DNA from: CAWKPF01 sp963851415 | GTDB taxonomy: Bacteria; Acidobacteriota; Thermoanaerobaculia; Multivoradales; Multivoraceae | DNA length: 64,000 nt | Direction of reading: 5' to 3' | Assembly (NCBI GenBank): GCA_963851415.1 | Contig: CAWKPF010000003.1 | Location: forward strand, 62,001-126,000 | Shown here: positions 18,241 to 26,317 of the stretch, piece by piece | Numbering within the stretch: the first letter of the stretch is position 1 | Layout: every line of letters starts with the position of its first letter | Position numbers and translations under genes: made by a program | Notes under the pieces: generated by a model | The model's input: the letters and a program-made list of their open reading frames with translations, nothing else | Told to the model about the DNA's origin: nothing | The model's database searches: none

Positions 18241-19920
18241 ATGGAAGGCTGGCCGCCCATCAGTGTCATCGGTCAGACTCGGTGGGTGACGAAAGCCGAG
18301 TCCGACATTCCTCGTTGGCCCGGGCGCACCCTGGTGGTGCTGCTTCTGGCGGTCATGTCGCTGGTCCTGCTGTTGGCGATTCAAGCCTGGGCGAATCAGG
18401 TCTACCATCGTGAGCTGAGCCACGAGGTGCTGCGTGACTACGGAGTGTTGGCCGCTGACGAGGCGCTGCGGCGGCTCGATCAAGAGGTCGGCTACTACGG
18501 ACTCAGCGCGAATCTGGACCTGTTGCGGCGAGCCGTCCTCGAAGAGGGCGGTCTTCCAGATGTCGAACAGCTCGAGAGTCGGGTCGATGCTCGGTCGCGG
18601 CGGGCGCTCTCCCTGGTCGAAGAGGTCTTTCTTCTCGATTCGACCAGCGGCGAGACCCTGATCGGGCAGGGGCGATCCCTGCCCTCCGAGCTGGTTCGCC
18701 GGGTTGCCGATACGACCTTCACCGAGCAGCGCTACCGAAGCCTGGCCGCCCGGGAGGGAACAGAGACCAGAGACTACGTCGTAGGTGTTCTGCAGCCTGC
18801 AGCCGACAACTTCGACAGGATCGGGTACGTCGTCGACGAAGAAGCGCTGCGTTCGGTCGTTGCCAGTGTCGTCGGTGGGCGCCCCCTTCTTCCCGCTTCA
18901 CTGGGCGAAGGGGATCTGGACAACAGCGTTCTGGCGCTGGCGATCTCGACGGACGCCGATCCGGCTCTCTACGTTTCGTCGAATCGGTATGAGCCCTATC
19001 TGTCGGTCGAACGCAAACCGGAGGGGAGTCGTGCCGAGCCCTTCCAGGGGCTCACGGTCCTGGCGGCGATCGATCCGGCGGCGGCTCACCGACTGGTGAT
19101 CGGGGGTCTGCCTGCCTCTCGACTGCCGATCCTCCTGGTGATGATCGCACTGGCGGCCGGGCTCTTGCTGGCGGCCATCGTCCTGATTCGTCGGGAGCGA
19201 ACGCTGATCGCGATGCGGTCCGACTTCGTCTCCAGGGTCTCCCATGAGCTGAGAACCCCGCTCGCGCAGATGCGCCTGTTCAGCGAGACCCTGCTGCAGG
19301 ACCGAGCGCGCAACGAGGAGGAACGAAGGCGCTACCTCGAAATCCTGGTGCGAGAGACGCGCCGGCTGACGCATCTGGTCGACAACGTTCTCAGGTTCTC
19401 CGGCGCCGAACACGACAACGTGGAGCTCGACATTCGGGAGACCGAGGTCGAGCCCTGGTTGAAGCGGCTGATCGAGGACTTTCAGCCTCTGGTGATGTCC
19501 AGGCAGTGCTCGGTCGAGACTCGGGTCGATCCAGCGTTGGTGGCGGCTTTCGACCCCGATGCCGTCCAGCAGGCGATGCTCAATCTGGTCGACAACGCGG
19601 TCAAGTACGGCCCGGCAGGGCAGTGCATCCTCATTCGAGCCGAGGAACGGACAGACCATGTTCTCTTCGTCGTGGAAGACGAGGGGCCGGGGATCCCGAA
19701 GGCCGAGCTCGAGCGCGTTTGGCAGACGTTTCATCGCGCGCCGGACCCAGCCGGCGGAGCCTCGCCCGGCGGTACCGGAATCGGACTCTCGGTGGTTCGC
19801 GACATCGTTGCGCGCCACGGTGGTAAGTGTTGGATCGAAGCGCTGAAGCCTGGGCCGGGCCTGAGAGTCGTGATCGAGCTTCCGCGTCGTTCGCCCGCTT
19901 CCTCTGGAGGCTCGACATGA
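18241..19920 (+). CDS. Membrane sensor histidine kinase
   Basis: About 559 residues from the ATG at 18241; in-frame starts at 18100, 18160 and GTG 18286 are also possible, and none has a decisive ribosome-binding site. Two membrane helices (LVVLLLAVMSLVLLLAIQAW and PILLVMIALAAGLLLAAIVL) bracket a periplasmic region of about 260 residues. The cytoplasmic part has a HisKA H-box (SRVSHELRTPLAQ) and a HATPase with N-box NLVDNAVKYG, VEDEGPGIP and GTGIGLSVV. Its stop overlaps the ATG of the response regulator (ATGA), making a cognate pair. Its proximity to creD hints at a CreC-like role, which is inference. Confidence 0.9.
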   Translation: MEGWPPISVIGQTRWVTKAESDIPRWPGRTLVVLLLAVMSLVLLLAIQAWANQVYHRELSHEVLRDYGVLAADEALRRLDQEVGYYGLSANLDLLRRAVLEEGGLPDVEQLESRVDARSRRALSLVEEVFLLDSTSGETLIGQGRSLPSELVRRVADTTFTEQRYRSLAAREGTETRDYVVGVLQPAADNFDRIGYVVDEEALRSVVASVVGGRPLLPASLGEGDLDNSVLALAISTDADPALYVSSNRYEPYLSVERKPEGSRAEPFQGLTVLAAIDPAAAHRLVIGGLPASRLPILLVMIALAAGLLLAAIVLIRRERTLIAMRSDFVSRVSHELRTPLAQMRLFSETLLQDRARNEEERRRYLEILVRETRRLTHLVDNVLRFSGAEHDNVELDIRETEVEPWLKRLIEDFQPLVMSRQCSVETRVDPALVAAFDPDAVQQAMLNLVDNAVKYGPAGQCILIRAEERTDHVLFVVEDEGPGIPKAELERVWQTFHRAPDPAGGASPGGTGIGLSVVRDIVARHGGKCWIEALKPGPGLRVVIELPRRSPASSGGST

Positions 19921-20651
19921 GCGAGAGTCCGCTTCGGGTTCTCCTGGTAGAGGACAATCTCGACCTGGCGATGGGACTGCGCAACAACCTCGAAATCGAG
20001 GGCTACTTCGTCGTGGCCGTGCACAGCGCCGAGGAGGGGCTCGAAGAGCTCGGCGAGCACCCTGTCGATCTGGTGATCCTGGATCTGATGCTGCCCGGAG
20101 CTTCCGGGATGGAGATGTTGGTCGAGAGCCGGCGTCGCGGCTTCCAGGGGCCGATCCTGATTCTCACGGCGCGCGGCGAAGAGATCGACAAGGTGCGAGC
20201 TCTACGGAGCGGTGCTGATGACTACCTGACCAAGCCATTTGGACTGATGGAGCTGTTGGCCCGGGTGGAAGCGCTGCTTCGGCGGGTGCCAGCTCCAGGC
20301 TCGCAGCGCCAGGAGGTGCTCACTCTCGGTCCGCTTCGGGTTCATGTCTCCCAGCGAGAAGTCTGGAGTGAGGATCGGAAAGTCGACCTGCGACCCAAGG
20401 AGTTCGACCTGCTCCTCGCCTTGATCGAGGCAGAGGGACGAGTCGTCAGTCGCCAGGATCTCCTGCAAACGGTCTGGGGCTACAGTGAGGACGTCTACAC
20501 TCGAACAGTGGACACCCATATCGCCGAGCTGAGGCGGAGAATCGAGCCTGAAAAGGACAAGCCTCGCCTGATTCTGACCGTCAGGAAGGCGGGCTACCGC
20601 ATCGCGACCGACCTGGGGTCGGGACCGAGGCGGTCGAGCCGCCCGAGCTGA
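19917..20651 (+). CDS. OmpR/PhoB-family response regulator
   Basis: 244 residues. The receiver domain has the acidic pair (VEDN) and the phospho-acceptor Asp in LVILDLMLPG, with the Lys in YLTKPF. The C-terminal winged helix carries LRPKEFDLLLALIE and the RTVDTHIAELRRRIE recognition helix, then GYRIA. The start at 19917 is supported by GGAGG six bases upstream and by the ATGA overlap with the kinase. Target promoters are unknown; creD is a candidate by position. Confidence 0.93.
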   Translation: MSESPLRVLLVEDNLDLAMGLRNNLEIEGYFVVAVHSAEEGLEELGEHPVDLVILDLMLPGASGMEMLVESRRRGFQGPILILTARGEEIDKVRALRSGADDYLTKPFGLMELLARVEALLRRVPAPGSQRQEVLTLGPLRVHVSQREVWSEDRKVDLRPKEFDLLLALIEAEGRVVSRQDLLQTVWGYSEDVYTRTVDTHIAELRRRIEPEKDKPRLILTVRKAGYRIATDLGSGPRRSSRPS

Positions 20652-20675
20652 AACCGACGCCGACCAAGCAGTGCC

Positions 20676-21917
20676 CTAGCCGGACGTCTCGAAACTGCCG
20701 AGCACCTCGAGCACCAGATCGACATCGCCTTCGGTGTGATCGGCGTTGATCTGGAAGCGGATCTCTTCGTCGCCCTTGGGTACCACCGGGAAGTTGAGTC
20801 CGGTCGCCAGGATGCCGTTTTCCCTCAGGTGTGCCACAAGGGCCGCGGTGCGCTCGGTGTCTCGCACCATCAAGGGCACGACCGGATGCTCCCCCGGAAT
20901 GGTCTCGAAGCCGCGCTCGACCAGCCCCGTCTCGAAACGAGTCGTCAGGGATCGGAGGTGGTCGAGACGCTGCCGCCCGGCCTCGCTGTCGAGCAGTCGG
21001 AGGGCAGCCAGGGCAGCCGATGCCTCGCCGGCGGTGATCGGGTTCGAGTAGATGTAGAGAGGCGCGGTTTCGCGAAGGTAGCGCACGATGGCCTCGCTCG
21101 TGGTCACGTAGCCGCCGTTGACGCCGAACGCCTTGCCCAGGGTGCCGACCAGAACGTCGGCCCTGGCGTCTCCATCGGCGGAGCAGTACTCTTCGACGCC
21201 CCTGCCGGTGGCCCCGAAGGCGCCGACCCCGTGCGAGTCGTCGACCATCAGGATCGCGTTCTCCGGGAATCGCTCGTCATAGCGATCGACCAGTGCGCGG
21301 ATCTCGGCGAGAGGGGCGTGGTCGCCGCGCATGCTGAAGATGCCATCGGTCACCACGATCACCCGTCGACAGGTCCCCGCGGCGGCCTCGAGCTCACTTT
21401 CCAGAGCCGCCACATCGGAGTGAGCGTAGACGGATTTCGACTGGGGACGGGCCAGGCGCATCGCGTTGATGATGCAGTTGTGATTGAGAGCGTCGCTGAT
21501 GACCACGGTTTCCGATGTGATCAGGGGCACCATGGCGCCGAGGGTGGTGGCGTAGGCGGAGCTGAAGATCATCGCCGCCTCTCGCCCGTGGAACTCGGCG
21601 AGTGCACGCTCCAGCTCGACGTGGGGCTCGCACGTGCCGCTGATGAAGCGTACCGCCCCGGGCCCGACACCGTAGGCTCGCGAGGCGTTCTCTTCCGCCG
21701 TGAGTAGCTCGTCGCGGAGCGACAGCCCGAGATAGCTGTTGCTGTTCATGCGCAGGAAATCGCGCTCGCCGTGGCCGGCGAGTCGCACGCGAGGCCCCCG
21801 GTCACCCTCGCCGGCGCGCACGGCGACGACCACCGCCTCCTCTCCCTTGGCGGTTCCTTTCTCGGTAAGGGCTCGGACCTCCGCTGCGAGGGTCTGGTTC
21901 AGGCGATCGACTGGCAT
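20676..21917 (-). CDS. kbl: PLP-dependent alpha-oxoamine synthase, probably 2-amino-3-ketobutyrate CoA ligase
   Basis: 413 residues of the AONS/KBL/ALAS/SPT fold. Visible marks are the NSYLGLS start motif, FSSAYATTLGAM, DDSHGVGAFGATGRG with the PLP-stacking His, and GTLGKAFGVNGGY with the PLP Lys. KBL converts 2-amino-3-oxobutyrate and CoA to glycine and acetyl-CoA. Sequence alone does not separate KBL from 8-amino-7-oxononanoate or serine palmitoyl enzymes. A threonine 3-dehydrogenase gene lies 0.75 kb away on the same strand, separated only by DUF502 on the other strand, and favours KBL. Confidence 0.75.
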   Translation of the reverse strand: MPVDRLNQTLAAEVRALTEKGTAKGEEAVVVAVRAGEGDRGPRVRLAGHGERDFLRMNSNSYLGLSLRDELLTAEENASRAYGVGPGAVRFISGTCEPHVELERALAEFHGREAAMIFSSAYATTLGAMVPLITSETVVISDALNHNCIINAMRLARPQSKSVYAHSDVAALESELEAAAGTCRRVIVVTDGIFSMRGDHAPLAEIRALVDRYDERFPENAILMVDDSHGVGAFGATGRGVEEYCSADGDARADVLVGTLGKAFGVNGGYVTTSEAIVRYLRETAPLYIYSNPITAGEASAALAALRLLDSEAGRQRLDHLRSLTTRFETGLVERGFETIPGEHPVVPLMVRDTERTAALVAHLRENGILATGLNFPVVPKGDEEIRFQINADHTEGDVDLVLEVLGSFETSG

Positions 21918-22007
21918 GCTCGGCGACCTTTCCGATAGGTGGAGAGAAGAGTGAAGTACCGTAGCACGGGCACGGTGGAGAACTACCGTAGAGAGGGTAT
22001 AGGGGAA

Positions 22008-22655
22008 ATGAGTGTACTCGGGACGATCTTGATGCCACTGCGTCGTGTGGGGCGGTGCTTCTTCGCTGGAATCCTGGTGCTCTTGCCATTCGTGATCACC
22101 GCGGCCGTGGTCGGCTGGCTGGTGGGTCGGCTGGGCACGATGGTGGGGCCCGGGACCCTGGTCGGGAAGGGGCTTCGAGGCCTGGGCTTTCAGTTCGTGG
22201 CCGACTCGGTTGCCGCCTATGCGCTGGGATGGGCCGTCGTGCTCGGAGCGATTCTGCTCCTCGGCCTCTTCGTCCAGAGTCGCACCACCCGGTTTATCCA
22301 GGATCGGGTCGATGGCTTCGTTCAGTCGCTGCCGCTCCTCGGAGGGCTCTACGGAACGGCCAAGCAGCTGACCGGCATGCTCGATCGTCGCCGCGAGGCC
22401 GACCTCGAGGGAATGCGAGTGGTCTACTGTCGGTTTGGAGCTGCGCCGGGAACGCTGTGTCTGGCGTTGTTGGCGTCACCCAGGCCGGTGATGGTGGAAG
22501 GCCACGCGTACTACTCGGTTCTGGTGCCGACGGCTCCGGTGCCAGTGGGTGGCGGCCTGCTCTTCGTACCCAGCGAAGCCGTCATACCGGCGGACATGTC
22601 GATCGACACCTTCATGGGGGTGTACGTGTCGATGGGGGCGACGAGCGGCAAGTAG
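22008..22655 (+). CDS. DUF502 family membrane protein
   Basis: 215 residues from the ATG at 22008, which has a purine-rich AGGGGAA just upstream; an in-frame ATG at 21939 would add 23 atypical residues. Two membrane helices (FFAGILVLLPFVITAAVVGW and AVVLGAILLLGLFVQ) precede a soluble domain with LPLLGGLYGTAKQ, as in DUF502 proteins. The family's function is unknown; plant relatives (LCV-like) are membrane proteins. It sits between kbl and tdh on the opposite strand. The 8-mer taccgtag occurs twice upstream (21957 and 21984). Confidence 0.85.
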   Translation: MSVLGTILMPLRRVGRCFFAGILVLLPFVITAAVVGWLVGRLGTMVGPGTLVGKGLRGLGFQFVADSVAAYALGWAVVLGAILLLGLFVQSRTTRFIQDRVDGFVQSLPLLGGLYGTAKQLTGMLDRRREADLEGMRVVYCRFGAAPGTLCLALLASPRPVMVEGHAYYSVLVPTAPVPVGGGLLFVPSEAVIPADMSIDTFMGVYVSMGATSGK

Positions 22656-22678
22656 CGCTGGTGGGGCGCGGGGGCGTC

Positions 22679-23628
22679 TCAGCCTTTGCGGCGCTCGGAG
22701 AGCTTCGCGAGCATGTCGCGCGTCATTGCGGCGAGTCCGAACTCCGGCGCCCAGCCCCACTCCTCGCGGGCGGCGGAATCGTCGATCGAGTCGGGCCACG
22801 AGTCTGCAATCGCCTGGCGCATCGGATCGACGTCGTACTCGATCTCGAACTCCGGGATGTGCTCACGGATGGCAGACGCGACTTCTTCCGGAGTCACACT
22901 CATCGCGGTGATGTTGAACGAGTTGCGATGGATGAGGCGCGCCGGGTCGGCGAGCATCACCTCGATGGTGGCCTTGATGGCGTCGGGCATGTACATCATG
23001 TCGAGTCGGGTGTCCGCCTCGAGAAAACAGGTGTAGCTCTGGTGGCGCACAGCGGCGTGGAAGATCTCGACCGCCCAGTCCGTGGTGCCGCCGCCCGGGG
23101 GGCGACGTAGGAAACCAGTCCCGGAAAGCGCACCCCACGGGTGTCGATTCCGAAACGGTGGTGATAGTAGTCACACAGGAGCTCGCCCGACACCTTCGTG
23201 ACGCCGTACATGCTGGTCGGTCGTTGGATGGTGTCCTGGGGAGTGGACTCCTTTGGCGTGCTCGGTCCGAACGCGCCGATCGAGCTGGGGAAGAAGACGG
23301 CACAGCCCGCCTCACGGGCGGCTTCCAGCACCCGGTAGAGACCTCCCATGTTGATATCCCAGGCAATCTGCGGTCTCTCCTCTGCGACCGCGGAGAGCAG
23401 GGCCGCGAGGTGGAAGACGGTGTCGATCGAATGGCGCTCGACCACTCCCTGGATCTGGCGCAGGTTGGTGCAGTCGACCCGCTCGAAGGGGCCGTTGAAG
23501 AGGGCATCGCTGGCCGGCATGCGGACGTCGGAGGCGATCACCGCGTCGTCGCCGAAGCGCTCCCGCAGCGCGACCACGAGCTCAGACCCGATCTGCCCGA
23601 GGGCACCTGTGACGAGAATGCGTTCCAT
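22679..23628 (-). pseudogene. tdh: L-threonine 3-dehydrogenase (SDR/epimerase type), disrupted by a one-base frameshift
   Basis: The N-terminal part (from the ATG at 23628) has the Rossmann motif TGALGQIGSE, SSIGAFGP and the catalytic YGVTK, running to RGVRFPGLVSYVAP. The frame is then lost. In the neighbouring frame the protein continues GGGTTDWAVEIFHAAVRH, then FLEADTRLDMMYMPDAI to the normal C-terminus. The break is at the G run 23097-23102 (six bases; seven would restore one 317-residue frame). This matches the short-chain NAD-dependent threonine dehydrogenase, which makes 2-amino-3-ketobutyrate for Kbl. Both halves look otherwise intact, so sequencing error is as likely as true inactivation. 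Confidence 0.88.
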
Positions 23629-23676
23629 GGCGACGAAATTCCAGAGCGGAGTCTACCGTCGCCACCCCCCCGAAAA

Positions 23677-23768
23677 TAGGGACAGGCACCACCCTGTGGA
23701 AATACTGGGATTGGGCGCGGCGAAGCCAGCGAGAAACCACGATTCCCACAACCCAGTGCCTGTCCCTA
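23677..23768. repeat. REP-like element: 13-bp inverted repeat flanking 66 bp
   Basis: tagggacaggcac (23677-23689) and its exact reverse complement gtgcctgtcccta (23756-23768) bound a 92-bp element in the gap between tdh and the DUF4097 gene. The core gggacagg recurs at 58899. Such GGGACAGG palindromes resemble repetitive extragenic elements mobilised by REP-associated tyrosine transposases. None is present here. Confidence 0.7.
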
Positions 23769-23771
23769 CTC

Positions 23772-24614
23772 TTACCGGGGGGTTCGCTTGAGGGAGACGT
23801 TGCCGTTCCAGGTCTTGAACTGCATCTCGGCTCCGCCTCCCCCGAGTCGCAGCATCACGTCCTTGCCGCGCTTGTACTCGAAGCGCCCCTCCTCGCTCTC
23901 GATCGTCGGCTGGCTGGGCACCAGCTCGAGCTCGAAGTCGGAGAGGATCTCGCCGTTCATCGCCTGGACGCGGATGTCGGCGGCGACGCCGTCGGGAAAG
24001 GCCACCTCGACGTTCCCGTTGAAGCTCACGAAGGACATCGCCTTTCCGGGGTCGACGCGATCGAACGAAACGTCGATCCCACCGTTGGAGGTGCTGGCGA
24101 CCAGCGAGCCCGAGATGTGGTGAGCGGTGATCGACGAGTTGGTGCTCTTGAGCTCGTGCTCGCCGTCTACCCCGCTGATCGTCAGGACTTCGCCGTTCAC
24201 CATTCCGATCGAAACCGATGTCTGGATCGGCACCTGGATCTTCACCGCCACATCCTGGCTGCCCCCCCAGGGGCTCGACAGGCGGACCTTGTTGCCCTCG
24301 GCTTCGGCGACGAACTGACTGCTCGTGTTGGGAATGCGATAGCGGCCATCGACCTGCTCGATCTCTCCACCGCTCACGGCGTCGCTGATCTCGACGATCA
24401 CTTCGGCGATGGCGGCGCCCTCGAGGGTCACCGTGCCGTTGGAGAAGTTGGCTTCCAGCTCGACCGCTCGGCTCGGGTCCTGGATCGGGATGACGATGCG
24501 CTCGGCAAGGACGGAACCCGGGAGTAGCAGACTCAGGGCCGACAGGGTGATCGTGGCGAGCAGAGCTCGCTCGAGTGTGGAGAAGGCAAGGCTGCCCGGG
24601 AGATTCTGGATCAT
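23772..24614 (-). CDS. DUF4097-type secreted beta-helix-like protein
   Basis: 280 residues: signal peptide to about residue 36 (ends SVLAE), then repeated short strands typical of DUF4097/adhesin-like domains (VNGEVLTISGVDG, STNSSITAHHISG, STSNGGIDVSF, AMNGEILSDFE, WNGNVSLKR). These proteins form right-handed beta solenoids at the cell surface or periplasm, and often accompany sigma/anti-sigma genes. Here it follows the anti-sigma-like gene by 62 bp in the same orientation. It is probably an output or sensing partner of that regulon, which is inference. Confidence 0.8.
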   Translation of the reverse strand: MIQNLPGSLAFSTLERALLATITLSALSLLLPGSVLAERIVIPIQDPSRAVELEANFSNGTVTLEGAAIAEVIVEISDAVSGGEIEQVDGRYRIPNTSSQFVAEAEGNKVRLSSPWGGSQDVAVKIQVPIQTSVSIGMVNGEVLTISGVDGEHELKSTNSSITAHHISGSLVASTSNGGIDVSFDRVDPGKAMSFVSFNGNVEVAFPDGVAADIRVQAMNGEILSDFELELVPSQPTIESEEGRFEYKRGKDVMLRLGGGGAEMQFKTWNGNVSLKRTPR

Positions 24615-24676
24615 GGTTCTATCCTCGGTTCGGGTTCTGATTTCTCGAGGTCTTCACCCCAGTGGGGTGGCCGACC

Positions 24677-25498
24677 TCAGAGGGAGTCGTCGGCGAGTAG
24701 CTCCTCGATGCGCTGGCGCACCGGAGGTTCGAGGCCGTTGGCCTCGAGCAGTCGTTCGAAGGCGGGAACCGCGACCTCGGGCGAACCTCGTGCCAACAGA
24801 TCGCCCAGTGCGACCTGGAGCATCGGTGACCTCTGGCGAGGCAGCGCATCGGCGAGCCCGGTCTGGACCTGGGGTCGATCGATGAGACGTGCCAAGACGT
24901 CCAGAGCGGCGAGGCGAACGTTTTCGCTGGTGTCATAGCTCACGACTTCGAGCAGCCGGTCCACCGTGCTCTGCCGCTCGATCGATGCGCCACTCAGGGA
25001 GACGGCACGCAGTCGCTCGCTGGGAGAGGGGCTGCTCAACAGCGCCTCCGCGAAACGCTGCTCTGCGGCGTCGAGCTCGGCTCGGAGCTGGTCGATCTGG
25101 CGGCCGCTGGTGCGCTGGAGGACACTCGCCCCGAGCGCGACACCGATCAGCAGCGCGGCCAGGGCGACAGCTGCCTGCAGTCCCGGCGTTTGCGGCCACA
25201 GTCGCCCGAGCACCTCCTCGATGCGGGTCCGCAGCGACCGCCGACGGCTTCGATGTTCGTACTCGGCGAGGAAACGGTAGAAGCGGGCCCGCAATCGGTC
25301 GCTGGGAATCGGGGCCGGCTCACCCTTCGGAAATGCCGGATCGTCGAGCGCGGGGTCGACCCGGTCGAACAGCGCCTGGACTTCCTGGTCGGGCCAGCCA
25401 CCGCTCTCTTCGAACTGCTCCGGGTCCTGTTCGAGGCGCTCGAGGAGACGGAGGACCTCTTCGTTGGAGGGCGGCCGGTCGGAGGCTTCTCGGTTCAT
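24677..25498 (-). CDS. Membrane-anchored putative anti-sigma factor with HEAT-like repeats
   Basis: 273 residues from the ATG at 25498, which overlaps the sigma-factor stop (ATGA). The N-terminal 100 residues are acidic and helical and presumably cytoplasmic. A single membrane helix lies at about 108-128 (VALAALLIGVALGASVL), then a short coiled coil (DQLRAELDAAEQRFAEALL) and HEAT-type helical repeats to the C-terminus (ENVRLAALDVLARLID, SPMLQVALGDLLARG). There is no HxxxCxxC zinc-binding anti-sigma motif. Position and topology suggest it controls the adjacent ECF sigma factor. Confidence 0.7.
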   Translation of the reverse strand: MNREASDRPPSNEEVLRLLERLEQDPEQFEESGGWPDQEVQALFDRVDPALDDPAFPKGEPAPIPSDRLRARFYRFLAEYEHRSRRRSLRTRIEEVLGRLWPQTPGLQAAVALAALLIGVALGASVLQRTSGRQIDQLRAELDAAEQRFAEALLSSPSPSERLRAVSLSGASIERQSTVDRLLEVVSYDTSENVRLAALDVLARLIDRPQVQTGLADALPRQRSPMLQVALGDLLARGSPEVAVPAFERLLEANGLEPPVRQRIEELLADDSL

Positions 25499-26076
25499 CG
25501 CGAATGTCCTTCCATCGGCTCCTGCAGGAGCCCCAGGTATCTCTGCCGGAGCTCCTTCACCGCTCGGTGGACCCGCACCTTCACGGCACCGACGGAGCAG
25601 TCCAGCAGCTCTGCAATCTCGTTGTAGGCACGCGCTTCGAAGCGCGCCAGGATGAGGATCTCCCTCTTGTCGAATGGCAGCTCGAGGAGCGCGCGGCGCA
25701 GCAGCGAGACCGACTCGGCAGTTTCGACGTCCCGCTCGGCGGTGGCTTCGGCCGTGGTGGCGGGGAGGCCTTCGTGCCGCTCGTCGAGCTCGTCGCTCGG
25801 ATGATGCTTGCGAAAATGATCGGCACAGGCGTTGCGCGCCAGCCGGTACATCCACGGCAGGAACGTGCTCTCGTCCCGGAACGTGTGCCGGTATTTGAGC
25901 ATCCGCATGAAGACCTCCTGGACCAGGTCCTCGGCCAGGGCGGGTCGCCCGGTCATGCGCAGGCAGAACTGGTAGAGCCGAGTGTGGTGTCGCTCGAACA
26001 GCTCTCCCAGCACATGCACCTCTCCCTCACGTACGGCGATCATGATCGTCTCGTCGGCTCTCTTTCTGTCGGTCAC
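25495..26076 (-). CDS. ECF-type RNA polymerase sigma factor
   Basis: 193 residues, with region 2 (FERHHTRLYQFCLRMTG, AEDLVQEVFMRMLKYRH, WMYRLARNACADHFRK) and region 4 (LPFDKREILILARFEARAYNEIAELLDCSVGAVKVRVHRAVKELR, abbreviated here by its ends). The linker and lengths fit extracytoplasmic-function sigma factors. It begins with GTG. The downstream overlapping gene encodes a single-pass membrane protein that is a likely anti-sigma factor, and the third gene is a DUF4097 protein. The signal sensed is unknown, and no autoregulated promoter could be recognised by eye. Confidence 0.92.
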   Translation of the reverse strand: MTDRKRADETIMIAVREGEVHVLGELFERHHTRLYQFCLRMTGRPALAEDLVQEVFMRMLKYRHTFRDESTFLPWMYRLARNACADHFRKHHPSDELDERHEGLPATTAEATAERDVETAESVSLLRRALLELPFDKREILILARFEARAYNEIAELLDCSVGAVKVRVHRAVKELRQRYLGLLQEPMEGHSR

Positions 26077-26317
26077 ATGGGTTCCCCGGCAGGTCGGGCT
26101 CGGGCCGTGGTTCGGCCGATCAGTGATGAGGACGCAGGGATCGGGACGAGGTTACAGCGCTCGAGGGCGACCGAGTGACACGGGTCCGTGCGGCTCCGGT
26201 ACCGTGGATCTGCGGCTGCCTCGACCGGCGCCTGGAACGGGACGCCGAGCTGGTAGGCTCGACGTGCACGCAAGCGGCATTCCCGCCGCGGTGCTCACTC
26301 CGGAGAGTCTCCCCACC

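Noticed and set aside
24677..25855. Anti-sigma-like gene starting at 25855
   Set aside because: The extra 119 residues are a frame-shadow of the sigma factor (Arg/Ala-rich); the ATG at 25498 forms an ATGA overlap.
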